DNA of 64,000 bases from Bacteroidales bacterium (GCA_017429685.1 JAFROL010000004.1:1-64000), one strand, 5' to 3'; shown: positions 51,500 through 59,958, counted from the first letter of the stretch. Notes: a model not told the origin generated them from the letters alone. Made by a program: numbers and translations.

Positions 51500-51545
51500 G
51501 GGGCGAGGTGGGGGAATTAGGCGAATTAGGCGGATTAGGCATTTT
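51500..51545. repeat. Short tandem repeats in the NUDIX leader
   Basis: GAATTAGGC, GAATTAGGC, GGATTAGGC and ATTTTAGGC follow at 9-base steps. On the transcribed strand they read as GCCTAATTC units directly before the start codon. Confidence 0.8.
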
Positions 51546-51570
51546 AGGCAAATTATAATGACTACATATT

Positions 51571-51633
51571 ATAATAATGCCGCCCGCTGCGCGGGCGGCA
51601 TTATAATGTGTGTTGCAGCTGGCGCTGCAACAC
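51571..51633. repeat. Two hairpins downstream of the oxidoreductase operon
   Basis: First: arms 51574-51587 and 51591-51604 (aatgccgcccgc type, 14 bp, loop tgc). Second: gtgttgcag (51610-51618) with ctgcaacac (51625-51633). They follow the last gene of the minus-strand oxidoreductase operon. No U run, so their role as terminator is uncertain. Confidence 0.7.
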
Positions 51634-51642
51634 TGGTCAATC

Positions 51643-52194
51643 TTAGAGCGTGAACACAGGCTCGATGAGGGTCTTGCCGAGCTCGATAGCCTCCTCGTTC
51701 TGCGGAATGAGGTTGTGGTGACGGGCGGGCAGAGATTTCTCAAGGCCTTTGTGGATGAATTCGCTTCCGACGATGGGTTTCAGCTTGAGAAAACCACCGA
51801 GGACGATCATATTGAACACCTTAGCGATACCCTTCTCGGTAGCCTTCTCCGTTGCGGGAATCTTGTAGATGTTGATGTCGCGACGGGTGGGCTCGTGGGT
51901 GATACCGTTGGGGTCGTAGATCAGCATTCCGCCAGGCTTGACGCTCTTCTCGAATTTGTCGAGCGACTGCTGGTTGAGGACGATAGCGGTATCGAACTTG
52001 CTGATGATGGGCGAGCTGATGCGCTCGTCGCTGACGATGACGGTGACGTTGGCCGTACCACCGCGCTGCTCGGGACCGTAGCTGGGCATCCAGAGCACTT
52101 CTTTATCTTCCATAACGCCAGAGTAGGCAAGGATTTTACCCATCGAGAGGACACCCTGTCCACCGAAACCGGCGATAATTATTTCTTCTGTCAT
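51643..52194 (-). CDS. 2-oxoacid:ferredoxin oxidoreductase, gamma subunit
   Basis: A 183-residue subunit with the family start EIIIAGFGGQGVLSMGKILAYSG and PSYGPEQRGGTANVTVIVSD. In the complex it interfaces the catalytic subunits and carries electrons toward ferredoxin-like partners in this four-subunit form. It is the last gene of the operon (ferredoxin, alpha, beta, gamma). Substrate is a branched-chain 2-oxoacid or 2-oxoglutarate; the naming of the alpha subunit homologues favours VorABCD/KorABCD, not decidable here. Confidence 0.93.
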   Translation of the reverse strand: MTEEIIIAGFGGQGVLSMGKILAYSGVMEDKEVLWMPSYGPEQRGGTANVTVIVSDERISSPIISKFDTAIVLNQQSLDKFEKSVKPGGMLIYDPNGITHEPTRRDINIYKIPATEKATEKGIAKVFNMIVLGGFLKLKPIVGSEFIHKGLEKSLPARHHNLIPQNEEAIELGKTLIEPVFTL

Positions 52195-52247
52195 AACTTT
52201 AATTGTTTTAACGTTTTAATGTTGATACGTTGATAAGAATGGCCTGA

Positions 52248-53027
52248 TTATTTCTTAACCAGTTCGCCGTCAACCTTGATGTCGCCGAGCGGATACTGCG
52301 GGAACATATTCTCTTCCATCCACTTGTTGGCCTGGACGGGAGTCATCTTCCAACCCGAGTTGCAGCTCGAAACGATTTCGACGAAGCTTACGCCCTTCTG
52401 GAGTTTCTGGTTTTCGAAAGCCTTCTTGAGGGCAGCTTTGGCCTTGCGGACATTAGCGGGGGTGTGGACGCTCTGGCGGGTCACGTAGTAGGTACCCGGC
52501 AGCTGGGCCAGCAGTTCGGTGACCTGGAAGGGCCATCCGTTGAGCTTCTGGTCGCGGCCATAAGGCGTCGTGGCGGTCTTCATACCCAGCAGCGTGGTGG
52601 GGGCCATCTGGCCGCCGGTCATACCGTAGATAGCGTTGTTGATGAACACCATAGTGATGTTCTCGCCACGGTTGCAGGCGTGGATGGTCTCGGCGGTGCC
52701 GATAGCGGCGAGGTCGCCGTCGCCCTGATAGGTAAAGACGTAGCGGTCAGGGTTGAGGCGCTTGATGGCGGTAGCCACTGCGGGAGCGCGGCCGTGGGCG
52801 GCCTCCTGGAAGTCGACGTCGAAATAATTGTAGGCCATCACCGAGCATCCCACAGGGGAGACACCGATGGTCTTGTCTTGGATGCCGAGTTCTTCGATAA
52901 CCTCGGCGATGATGCGGTGAGCAGTGCCGTGGCCGCAACCCGGGCAATAGTGCATAACTGCGTCCGTCAGGACTTTTGATTTCTGATAAACCAGGTTCTC
53001 AGGTTTTACTATATCTAAATTTGCCAT
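52248..53027 (-). CDS. 2-oxoacid:ferredoxin oxidoreductase, thiamine-diphosphate beta subunit
   Basis: A 259-residue subunit binding thiamine diphosphate: MHYCPGCGHGTAHRII with the iron-sulfur or structural cysteines, HGRAPAVATAIKRLNP, and the GDGDLAAIG ... NNAIYGMTGGQ motif (GDG-X-NN). It oxidatively decarboxylates a 2-oxoacid to acyl-CoA in anaerobes, reversible in carbon fixation. It begins 7 bases after the alpha subunit stop. Confidence 0.95.
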   Translation of the reverse strand: MANLDIVKPENLVYQKSKVLTDAVMHYCPGCGHGTAHRIIAEVIEELGIQDKTIGVSPVGCSVMAYNYFDVDFQEAAHGRAPAVATAIKRLNPDRYVFTYQGDGDLAAIGTAETIHACNRGENITMVFINNAIYGMTGGQMAPTTLLGMKTATTPYGRDQKLNGWPFQVTELLAQLPGTYYVTRQSVHTPANVRKAKAALKKAFENQKLQKGVSFVEIVSSCNSGWKMTPVQANKWMEENMFPQYPLGDIKVDGELVKK

Positions 53028-53034
53028 TGTTGTC

Positions 53035-54117
53035 TTATTTTATGATTTTGTTTTCCATTGCTTCCAGAACCTCTTCCGGCGTGGGGATGATACCACCGAA
53101 GCGGCCGTAGTGCTCGATGGGGATCTTGCATTCGGCAGCCAGTTTCACATCCTCGATCATCTGGCCGGCGCTCATCTCGACGCAAAGCATACCTTTGACG
53201 CGTTTGGCGAGTTCAGCGACCTGCTTGGTCGGGAAAGGATAGAGCGTGATAGGACGGAGCAGACCGACCTTGAGGCCTTTTTCGCGGGCCAGCTGCATCG
53301 ACTTCATACAGATACGTGCCGATGTGCCGTAGGCGACAAAGATATAGTCGGCATCCTCGCAGCCCAGCATTTCGAAGCGGACATCCTCTTCCTTCATCTG
53401 GGCATACTTCTTCTGCAGCTTCTGGTTGAAGACCTCCTGGCGGGCCGAGTCGAGCTCGAGCGAGGTGATGATGTTGTGCGGACGGGTGGCAGGCTTGCCC
53501 CAGGTGCCCCAGGGAGCCTTGGCGCGGCGCTCCTCTTCAGTCCAGCGGGGCACATAGTCGCGGGTGTAGCATTTTTCCATACACTGGCCGATGGCACCGT
53601 CGGTGAGGATCAGGACAGGGTTGCGATATTTGAAGGCGATGTCCCAAGCGTCGAAGACGAAGTCGTACATCTCCTGGACCGACGACGGGGCCATCACATA
53701 GAGCTGGTAGTCGCCGTGGCCACCACCCTTGGTGCTCTGGAAATAGTCGCTCTGGGCGGGCTGGATGGTACCAAGACCGGGGCCGCCACGCATAGCGTTC
53801 ATAACGACGCAGGGGATCTCGGCGCCGGCCAGATAGGTCAGACCTTCGGCCATCAGCGAGATTCCGGGCGACGACGACGAGGTGGCAACCTTCTTACCGG
53901 TAGCAGCACCGCCGTAGACCATATTGATCGAAGCCAGCTCCGATTCGGCCTGCAGAACAACCATACCTGTCGTTTCCCACGGTTTCTCGGCCATCAGCGT
54001 TTCCATAACTTCCGACTGCGGAGTGATAGGATAGCCGAAATAGCCGTCCGTACCGCTGGCAATCATAGCGCGGGCAATAGCCTCATTGCCCTTCATTAAT
54101 TTCAGTTCTTTTGCCAT
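53035..54117 (-). CDS. 2-oxoacid:ferredoxin oxidoreductase, alpha subunit
   Basis: A 360-residue subunit: KLMKGNEAIARAMIASGTDGYFGYPITPQSEV at the start and TSSSSPGISLMAEGLTYLAGAEIPCVV, the pyrimidine-domain pattern of the VorB/KorA family. C-terminal part holds the transketolase-like domain (LRPITLYPFPTKQVAEL). It contacts the beta subunit and CoA. Second gene of the operon, 23 bases after the ferredoxin. Confidence 0.95.
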   Translation of the reverse strand: MAKELKLMKGNEAIARAMIASGTDGYFGYPITPQSEVMETLMAEKPWETTGMVVLQAESELASINMVYGGAATGKKVATSSSSPGISLMAEGLTYLAGAEIPCVVMNAMRGGPGLGTIQPAQSDYFQSTKGGGHGDYQLYVMAPSSVQEMYDFVFDAWDIAFKYRNPVLILTDGAIGQCMEKCYTRDYVPRWTEEERRAKAPWGTWGKPATRPHNIITSLELDSARQEVFNQKLQKKYAQMKEEDVRFEMLGCEDADYIFVAYGTSARICMKSMQLAREKGLKVGLLRPITLYPFPTKQVAELAKRVKGMLCVEMSAGQMIEDVKLAAECKIPIEHYGRFGGIIPTPEEVLEAMENKIIK

Positions 54118-54140
54118 TTTATTGATACTTTTTTACTTGT

Positions 54141-54359
54141 TTAACATTTAACCTTGTAGACGGAGATAACACCATCCGGGCATACGATGGCGCAGCTGGC
54201 GCAACCGATGCAGTTGTCGTTGACGGTCTGGGTGAAGTTGTAACCCTTGCCGTTTACATTTTTCGACAGCTCGATGCAATGCATAGGGCAGGCCTCAAGG
54301 CAGACTCCGCAGCCTTTGCAGCGCTCGATGTCGATAACTATTTGTCCTTTAAATGCCAT
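54141..54359 (-). CDS. 2[4Fe-4S] ferredoxin, delta subunit of the oxidoreductase
   Basis: A 72-residue ferredoxin with two CxxCxxCxxxCP clusters: CKGCGVCLEACPMHC (about 14-28) and CIGCASCAIVCPDG (about 50-63). As first gene of the operon it likely feeds electrons from the thiamine site. A TATCTTTG promoter box is at 54416-54423. Confidence 0.96.
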   Translation of the reverse strand: MAFKGQIVIDIERCKGCGVCLEACPMHCIELSKNVNGKGYNFTQTVNDNCIGCASCAIVCPDGVISVYKVKC

Positions 54360-54415
54360 AATGTTAGTTTTATACGATTAATATTTTGAAAAAAATTGTT
54401 AGCCTTTCAGGACTG

Positions 54416-54423
54416 CAAAGATA
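54416..54423 (-). promoter_or_regulatory. Promoter -7 box of the oxidoreductase operon
   Basis: TATCTTTG on the minus strand, 57 bases before the ferredoxin ATG. Confidence 0.6.
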
Positions 54424-54542
54424 CGCACTTTATTTTATATACAGAAACATTTTTAAAAATATTTTATCTGTCCGCAGCCTTCCGTGCGACAAGTCAAACA
54501 CTTGCAGCCTTTCGCCACCCTCGGTCAGCCACCGCCGCCGCC

Positions 54543-54635
54543 TTTTCGGACACAGTTTGTATGCAGTTCTTATATCGTTCTTATATCGCGAATATAAGAA
54601 CGATATAAGAACTGCCCCCGAACGGAGTGCCAAAA
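54543..54635. repeat. Intergenic palindrome, copy 2
   Basis: Inner arms 54563-54586 and 54592-54615 are perfect over 24 bp with loop CGCGA, the inverse complement of copy 1's loop, so it is inserted in the other orientation. Outer arms are homologous to copy 1 over 20 bp each but have drifted apart. Total 93 nt, the same length as copy 1 from TTTT to AAAA. Confidence 0.92.
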
Positions 54636-54902
54636 GGCGGCGCCAGTGGCAGGCAGCCCGGGGCCGGGACGGGCACGCGGGAAAAGAAGCGGAAAATGTG
54701 CCCCAGGCTGTAACTTTTTCCGCCGCGCTGCGTTTAATACAAGTGAAGCGCACACCGTCCGGACCGGACCCGCCGGGCGAAAAGACGGGCCGTGTGCAAG
54801 AAAAAGCGCCTTCAGCGTACTAAAGGCAAAACATCAAAACATAAAAAATCAAAAAAACACAACATTTTCGGCACCAAAAAGCTTCGGCAACAAAAAAAAT
54901 TG

Positions 54903-54910
54903 TATTTTTG
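54903..54910 (+). promoter_or_regulatory. Promoter -7 box of the DUF1573 gene
   Basis: TATTTTTG, 44 bases before the ATG. Confidence 0.6.
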
Positions 54911-54953
54911 CACATTGAAAATCGACTAAAAAACATTAAAAAATTTACCTATT

Positions 54954-55355
54954 ATGAAGAAATTCTTTTTGTTAAGTCTTTTTGTTAGTATGGCTTTCGC
55001 AACCATTAACGCACAAGAGGCCAAACCGCAGGAACAGCCCGCCGACGGCCCAAAAATCACTTTCACCGAACAGGAACACAACTACGGCACCATCAAGAAA
55101 GGCGGCGACGGCAACTGCGAGTTCACCTTCACCAACGATGGCAACGAGCCCCTGATTCTCAGCAACGTCAAGGCCAGCTGCGGCTGCACAACCCCGTCGT
55201 GGACCAAAGAGCCCGTTATGCCCGGCCAGACCGGCACCATCAAAGTGCGCTACAACACCAACAACGTGGGTGGCTTCACCAAGACCATCACCGTCACCAG
55301 CAACGCAATCAACTCACCGCGCATAACCCTCAAAATCAAGGGTAAAGTAGAATAA
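54954..55355 (+). CDS. DUF1573 exported protein
   Basis: A 133-residue protein with a signal peptide (MKKFFLLSLFVSMAFATINAQ) and one ASH/MSP-like beta domain: ITFTEQEHNYGTIKKG ... FTFTNDGNEPLILSNVKASCGCTTPSW and GTIKVRYNTN. Typical DUF1573 of Bacteroidetes, including the CGCT motif. Probably periplasmic. The aminotransferase gene follows after 24 bases. Confidence 0.92.
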   Translation: MKKFFLLSLFVSMAFATINAQEAKPQEQPADGPKITFTEQEHNYGTIKKGGDGNCEFTFTNDGNEPLILSNVKASCGCTTPSWTKEPVMPGQTGTIKVRYNTNNVGGFTKTITVTSNAINSPRITLKIKGKVE

Positions 55356-55379
55356 CAAACAACATCAAACAACAAAACT

Positions 55380-56597
55380 ATGCCACAAATTTCAATAAAA
55401 GGCAACGAACTGCCTCAGTCTGCCATCCGTAAGCTCGTCCCCTTCTCGGACGCTGCCAAGGAGCGCGGAGTACACGTATACCACCTCAACATCGGCCAGC
55501 CCGACATCGAGACCCCCAAGGGTGCCCTGGCAGCCCTGGCCGACAAGGCTCGCGATCTGCCCGACTGGAAAGGCGTGCTTGAATACAGCCACTCGGCAGG
55601 CATCCCCAGCTATCGCCGCGCCCTGTGCAACTACTACCATCGCCACGGCATCGATGTGACTCCCAACCAGATCATCGTCACCACCGGCGGCAGCGAGGCG
55701 CTGCAGATGGCTTTCACCGTTTGCCTTAACCCCGGCGACGAGATCATCATCCCCGAACCATATTATACCAACTACAACACCTTCGCCAAGCTGTGCGACG
55801 CCAAGATTGTCACTATCCCCAGCGACATCAAGACCGGCTTTGCACTGCCCCCGATCGAGGACTTCGAGAAGGTCATCACCCCCCGCACCAAGGCCATAAT
55901 GATCTGCAACCCCAACAACCCGACGGGCTACCTCTACACCCACGAGGAACTGCTGAAGGTTGCCGGTCTGGTCAAGAAGTACGACCTCTTCCTCTTTGCC
56001 GACGAGGTGTACCGCGAGTTCTGCTACGACGGCCAGAAGCACTTCAGCGTTATGCAGCTTGAAGGCCTGGAGCGCAACACGATACTGTTCGACTCCGTCT
56101 CGAAGCGCTACAGCGCCTGCGGAGCCCGTGTGGGATGTATGGTGACGCGCAACAGCGAGGTCTACGCCATAGCTATGCGCCTGGCCCAGGCCCGTCTGTC
56201 GCCGCCGTCGTTCGGCCAGATTTTTGCCGAAGCCGCCGTCGACACGCCGCAGGAGTATTTCGACAAAGTGCAGGCCGAATATGTGGCCCGCCGCAACGTC
56301 ATCGTCGAGGGAATCAACAAGATACCCGGCTGCTTCTGCCCGATGCCCAAGGGTGCTTTCTACACCGTCATCGACCTGCCTGTCGACGACAGCGACAAGT
56401 TCTGCCAGTGGCTGCTGACCGACTTCAGCTACAACGGTGCCACCGTGATGCTGGCCCCCGCCACGGGATTCTATGTCGATCCCGAGCGCGGACGCCATCA
56501 GGCCCGCATCACCTACTGCCTCTGCAAAGAGGACCTGCAGGCCGCCATCAAGTGCCTGCAAGAGGCCTTGGCCGTATATCCCGGCAGGACGCATTGA
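55380..56597 (+). CDS. Class I/II pyridoxal-phosphate aminotransferase
   Basis: A 405-residue fold-type I enzyme, aspartate/tyrosine aminotransferase group. It shows NIGQPDIETPKG, YSHSAGIPSYRRAL, the PNNPTGY box (178-184), FADEVYREF and the Schiff-base Lys242 in SVSKRYSACGARVG. Substrate not certain (aspartate, aromatic or branched-chain amino acid). Followed by a strong terminator. Confidence 0.94.
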   Translation: MPQISIKGNELPQSAIRKLVPFSDAAKERGVHVYHLNIGQPDIETPKGALAALADKARDLPDWKGVLEYSHSAGIPSYRRALCNYYHRHGIDVTPNQIIVTTGGSEALQMAFTVCLNPGDEIIIPEPYYTNYNTFAKLCDAKIVTIPSDIKTGFALPPIEDFEKVITPRTKAIMICNPNNPTGYLYTHEELLKVAGLVKKYDLFLFADEVYREFCYDGQKHFSVMQLEGLERNTILFDSVSKRYSACGARVGCMVTRNSEVYAIAMRLAQARLSPPSFGQIFAEAAVDTPQEYFDKVQAEYVARRNVIVEGINKIPGCFCPMPKGAFYTVIDLPVDDSDKFCQWLLTDFSYNGATVMLAPATGFYVDPERGRHQARITYCLCKEDLQAAIKCLQEALAVYPGRTH

Positions 56598-56620
56598 ACA
56601 GCGCAATAAAAAACCTCAGA

Positions 56621-56655
56621 AAAGGACAACCACAGTCTGCGGTTGTCCTTTTTTT
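56621..56655 (+). terminator. Terminator of the aminotransferase gene
   Basis: Stem aaaggacaaccaca with tgcggttgtccttt (56621-56634 with 56638-56651), followed by TTTT. Confidence 0.88.
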
Positions 56656-56678
56656 GCAACAAGATAACGACCTGGAAA

Positions 56679-57152
56679 ATGACCCGCGAAGAAAAGAGAA
56701 TCAAAGTGATACAAGCCCTTGTCGCCCACCAGCAGAAGATTGCCGGCGTGGCCAAGCAGGAGATGGACTCGGCGCAGCAGCAGAGCAACGACTACGGCGC
56801 CAACGTGGACCGCTACGACAGCTACCGCACCAAGATGATGCGGGCACGCGATATGTATGCCAAGCAGCTGAGCAATGCCAACGCCAGCCTGCGCTACCTG
56901 CAGGAGGCGCTGCGCCTGCCGCCCTTCGACCGCGCCGAGCACGGCGCCATCGTGGTTACCGACAAGCAACGCTTCTTCCTCAGCATCGGCGCCGGCAAGT
57001 TCGTTGTGAACGACCCCGAGTCGCCAACAGGGATGCAGTACTATTTCGCCATCAGCGCACAGACACCTGTCTATATGGCCATAAAGGGCAAAAGCGTAGG
57101 CGACAGCTTTGTCGTCAACGGCATACCGCAGACCATCACAGAAATCTTCTAA
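56679..57152 (+). CDS. GreA/GreB-like coiled-coil protein
   Basis: A 157-residue protein with an N-terminal coiled coil (about 5-75) and a C-terminal domain that resembles the GreA FKBP-like domain: YYFAISAQTPVYMAIKGKSVGDSFVVNG, compared with the SVSSPFAQAFLGKRKGDQVEV of GreA. The acidic GDLSENAEYD tip of true Gre factors is missing, so RNA-cleavage activity is unlikely; it may be a secondary-channel factor. Homologues are sometimes mislabelled as 3-oxoacyl-ACP synthase. Start 56679 is after the terminator. Confidence 0.75.
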   Translation: MTREEKRIKVIQALVAHQQKIAGVAKQEMDSAQQQSNDYGANVDRYDSYRTKMMRARDMYAKQLSNANASLRYLQEALRLPPFDRAEHGAIVVTDKQRFFLSIGAGKFVVNDPESPTGMQYYFAISAQTPVYMAIKGKSVGDSFVVNGIPQTITEIF

Positions 57153-57168
57153 CCACAAACACGTCATT

Positions 57169-58338
57169 ATGAAACGAGCAATCGCATTAACAATGCTTTT
57201 CATTCTCGTTGCCGGTTGCCGAAAGACGGCAGGCGAGGCTACACAACAGCACCAGCAAACGCCCACCGAAGACACCACGACAAGCTTCGACGTGTGCCTG
57301 TTCCGCCCAGGCGACTACGGCAGCGCCAACTGGCGCATACCCGCCATACTATGTCTTGGCGACGGCAGTCTGCTGGCAACCTGCGACCGGCGCAAATACA
57401 ACGAAGCCGACCTGCCCGAGGATATCGACATCGTGTCGCGCCGCAGCCTCGACGGCGGACATACCTGGAGCGAGCCCGTGACCATAGCCGAAGGAACCGG
57501 CTACAAGCAAGGCTTCGGCGACGCCGCCTTGGTGCAGTGTGCCAACGGCGACGTGGTCTGCGTCTTTGTCGGCGGCAACGGCCTCTGGGCATCGACCGAG
57601 AGCGATCCGCAGCGCAGCTATGTGTGCCGCAGCACCGACGGCGGACGCACCTGGAGCCAGCCCGATGACATCACCGCACAGCTGTGGGGCAGCCAAGCCA
57701 CCAACGCCACCTGCCGCAACTACAAAGGCTCTTTCTTCGGCTCCGGCAACGGTCTGCGCCTGACCCGCGGCGACAAGGCCGGACGTATAATGTTTGCCGC
57801 CGCTATGGTACGCCGGACGGGCAACAACATCCTCGACAATTTCATCGTCTACAGCGACGACAACGGCCACACCTGGAGCGTCTCCGACCGTGCCTACAGC
57901 GGCGGCGACGAGGCCAAACTGATGGAACTTGTCGACGGCAGCATCCTCATCAGCGTGCGACAGAACGGTGCCCGCGGCTACAACCGCAGCAGCGACTGCG
58001 GACAAACCTGGGGCACACAAGGCCGCTGGCAGGATCTGACAGCCAACGCCTGCAACGGCGACCTGCTGCGCGTGGCGGCCACCGACCGTGGCGACAGCTG
58101 CAACCTGTTGCTGCACAGCCTCCCCTACTCTATGAGGCGCGAAAATGTGAGCCTTTTTTCCAGCCACGACGAAGGCCAAAGCTGGCAGCACGCAATGACA
58201 CTTTTCGAAGGGCCCTCGGTCTACTCGTCACTCACCCGACTGCCCAAAGGAGGCATCGGTGTCCTGCTCGAGCAGAACCCTGACGGAGCCTGCGAGATAT
58301 GGTACAAGTACATAGCCCCGCACGATTTGCCACGATAG
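57169..58338 (+). CDS. Exo-alpha-sialidase (GH33-like), lipoprotein
   Basis: A 389-residue sialidase. Lipobox FILVAGCRKT (Cys17) points to an outer-membrane lipoprotein. The beta-propeller has WRIPAI in place of the F/YRIP active-site motif and five Asp boxes (SLDGGHTW, STDGGRTW, SDDNGHTW, SSDCGQTW, SHDEGQSW). It would remove terminal sialic acid from host glycans. Start 57169 is fixed by the lipoprotein signal. No nan catabolic genes are close by. Confidence 0.93.
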   Translation: MKRAIALTMLFILVAGCRKTAGEATQQHQQTPTEDTTTSFDVCLFRPGDYGSANWRIPAILCLGDGSLLATCDRRKYNEADLPEDIDIVSRRSLDGGHTWSEPVTIAEGTGYKQGFGDAALVQCANGDVVCVFVGGNGLWASTESDPQRSYVCRSTDGGRTWSQPDDITAQLWGSQATNATCRNYKGSFFGSGNGLRLTRGDKAGRIMFAAAMVRRTGNNILDNFIVYSDDNGHTWSVSDRAYSGGDEAKLMELVDGSILISVRQNGARGYNRSSDCGQTWGTQGRWQDLTANACNGDLLRVAATDRGDSCNLLLHSLPYSMRRENVSLFSSHDEGQSWQHAMTLFEGPSVYSSLTRLPKGGIGVLLEQNPDGACEIWYKYIAPHDLPR

Positions 58339-58356
58339 ACGCGGCATTGACCTGCC

Positions 58357-58396
58357 AAAAACACATCGGGGCGCCTCCATTCCGGAAGCGCCCCGA
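58357..58396 (-). terminator. Hairpin between convergent sialidase and OmpA genes
   Basis: Arms tcggggcgc (58366-58374) and gcgccccga (58388-58396); a TGTGTTTTTGG stretch follows on the minus strand. Confidence 0.6.
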
Positions 58397-58423
58397 CGCA
58401 TTCATTACACTCTGTGGCCGCTT

Positions 58424-59926
58424 TTATTTCAGAACAACCGTTGCACGGCGGTTCTTGGCGCGGTTCTCGTCGGTGTCGTTGGGAGCGATAGGTTCTTCCT
58501 GTCCACGGCTCTTGATTTCGATGTTGGCGGCAGGAGCGCCAAGGCTGATCATATATTTCTTGAGGGCCTCGGCACGCTTGGTTCCGTACTTCATATTCAC
58601 GGCTGGAGTACCGGTGTTGTCGGTATGGCCGGTGATTTCTGCTTTCAGCTTGTCGTCCACCATCATCGAGGCACAGAGGGTGTGGATGATGGCGTCGGTC
58701 TTCTCGTCGAATTTGGGCGTGGTGCCACTGGTTTCGAAGTAGACGGTAGCGTTGATGTCGTCAAGGCGTTTCTGCATCTCGACGCGGGTCACCGGCTTGG
58801 CAGGCATATTGGCCTTGAGGGCGGCGATGCTGTCAAGCAGAGCCTGTTCACGTGCACGTGCGTCAGCTTCAGCCTTGGCGCGGGCAGCGCGCTCGGCAGC
58901 GGCACGGGCTTCGGCTTCGGCCTTTTCGCGAGCCAGACGCTCGGCTTCGGCCTTTTCGCGTGCCAGCTTTTCGGCAGCAAGGCGTGCTTCGGTTTCGGCT
59001 TTTTCGCGTGCCAGGCGCTCAGCCTCGGCTTTTTCGCGTGCGGCCTGTTCTGCAGCCAGCATTTCGGCTTTGCGTTTGCCACCTATCCAGCCCAGGTCGA
59101 TGCCAAGCTTGACACCAGCGCGGAGCAGGTGCAGACCGCTGATTTGGTTGGAGGCAAAGGTGCCGTTGTAAGTTATGGTGGCGTCGTCGGCAATCTCTAC
59201 CAGAGGGTTCTCGGTTTCGGGAGCCATACTGTTCAGGCTGTAGCCGCCATAGACGCCGAAGTAAAGGCCCCAGTTGTTCTTCAGGCTCAGACGATAGCCG
59301 AAATCGGCGATAACGCTGACGCCGACCTTCATACCGTCGATGTCGCTTTTGAAATCGTCGCCATAAGTGCCGAAACCGTGCGAGGGCAGGTCAGACACTG
59401 TATATCCCAATGCGGGGAAATAACCAGTAGTGGTATAGCTGCCTTCTTCGGCCGTGTATTTGCCCGACAGAGGCAGATCGACTGCAACGCCAAGGCCGGC
59501 AAGAACTGTCCAGCGGTTGTTGATGATGTTGCGCCAAAAGAGCTCGACTGGAACGCTCAGCACATTAACCACCTGACGCTCTTTCCAGTTGTTGAACTGG
59601 GTGTTCAGAACGTAGTTGACATTGGGGTTGTCGATATGTGTGAGGCCTGTCGTCACCTCAATGAAATTGTATTTGGTGTTGGAGCGTACCCGGTCGTAGT
59701 GCAGGCCAAGACCGAAACCGATGTGGTCGTTGAAGAAGTGGTTGAAGTGCAGTCCTGCGCCAAGGCCGAGATTGAGGTTGTGTGTGCCGTAGTCGGGGTT
59801 GCATACCATTGTGTTCAATCCCAAAGGATTGACAGTAAGTCCTATATAATTGTTAATGTCGCTTTTCTGGGCCTTGACAGAAAACGCCAAGGCTACAGCA
59901 GCAATCAACGTCATAATTCGTTTCAT
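58424..59926 (-). CDS. OmpA-family outer membrane protein with repeat spacer
   Basis: A 500-residue protein: signal peptide, an eight-strand-like N-terminal barrel (about 20-270), an Ala/Lys/Glu/Arg repeat spacer (about 275-355, AREKAEAERL units) that should form a long helix, and a C-terminal OmpA peptidoglycan-binding domain with TGHTDNTGTPAVNMKYGTKRAEAL and SRGQEEPI. Links outer membrane and cell wall. The spacer is encoded by imperfect DNA repeats. Follows the MBG/T9SS gene by 32 bases on the same strand. Confidence 0.94.
   Translation of the reverse strand: MKRIMTLIAAVALAFSVKAQKSDINNYIGLTVNPLGLNTMVCNPDYGTHNLNLGLGAGLHFNHFFNDHIGFGLGLHYDRVRSNTKYNFIEVTTGLTHIDNPNVNYVLNTQFNNWKERQVVNVLSVPVELFWRNIINNRWTVLAGLGVAVDLPLSGKYTAEEGSYTTTGYFPALGYTVSDLPSHGFGTYGDDFKSDIDGMKVGVSVIADFGYRLSLKNNWGLYFGVYGGYSLNSMAPETENPLVEIADDATITYNGTFASNQISGLHLLRAGVKLGIDLGWIGGKRKAEMLAAEQAAREKAEAERLAREKAETEARLAAEKLAREKAEAERLAREKAEAEARAAAERAARAKAEADARAREQALLDSIAALKANMPAKPVTRVEMQKRLDDINATVYFETSGTTPKFDEKTDAIIHTLCASMMVDDKLKAEITGHTDNTGTPAVNMKYGTKRAEALKKYMISLGAPAANIEIKSRGQEEPIAPNDTDENRAKNRRATVVLK
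58850..59065. repeat. Coding repeats in the OmpA spacer
   Basis: Units of cggcttcggccttttcgcg type repeat every 30-60 bases and encode the AREKAEAERL helix repeats. Confidence 0.8.
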
Positions 59927-59958
59927 AGCAATGATACTTTTTTGTGATTCAACATTAT

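Larger units (their letters stand above)
54360..54953. other. Gene-free stretch between divergent ferredoxin and DUF1573 genes
   Basis: Holds the ferredoxin promoter (54416-54423), palindromic element copy 2 (54543-54635) and the DUF1573 promoter (54903-54910). The part 54636-54790 is much richer in G and C than the rest. The short frames across the palindrome are by-products of its sequence. Confidence 0.7.

Noticed and set aside
54386-54823. Short frames across palindrome copy 2
   Set aside because: Their translations are just the palindrome units read in different frames (for example FLYRSYI).
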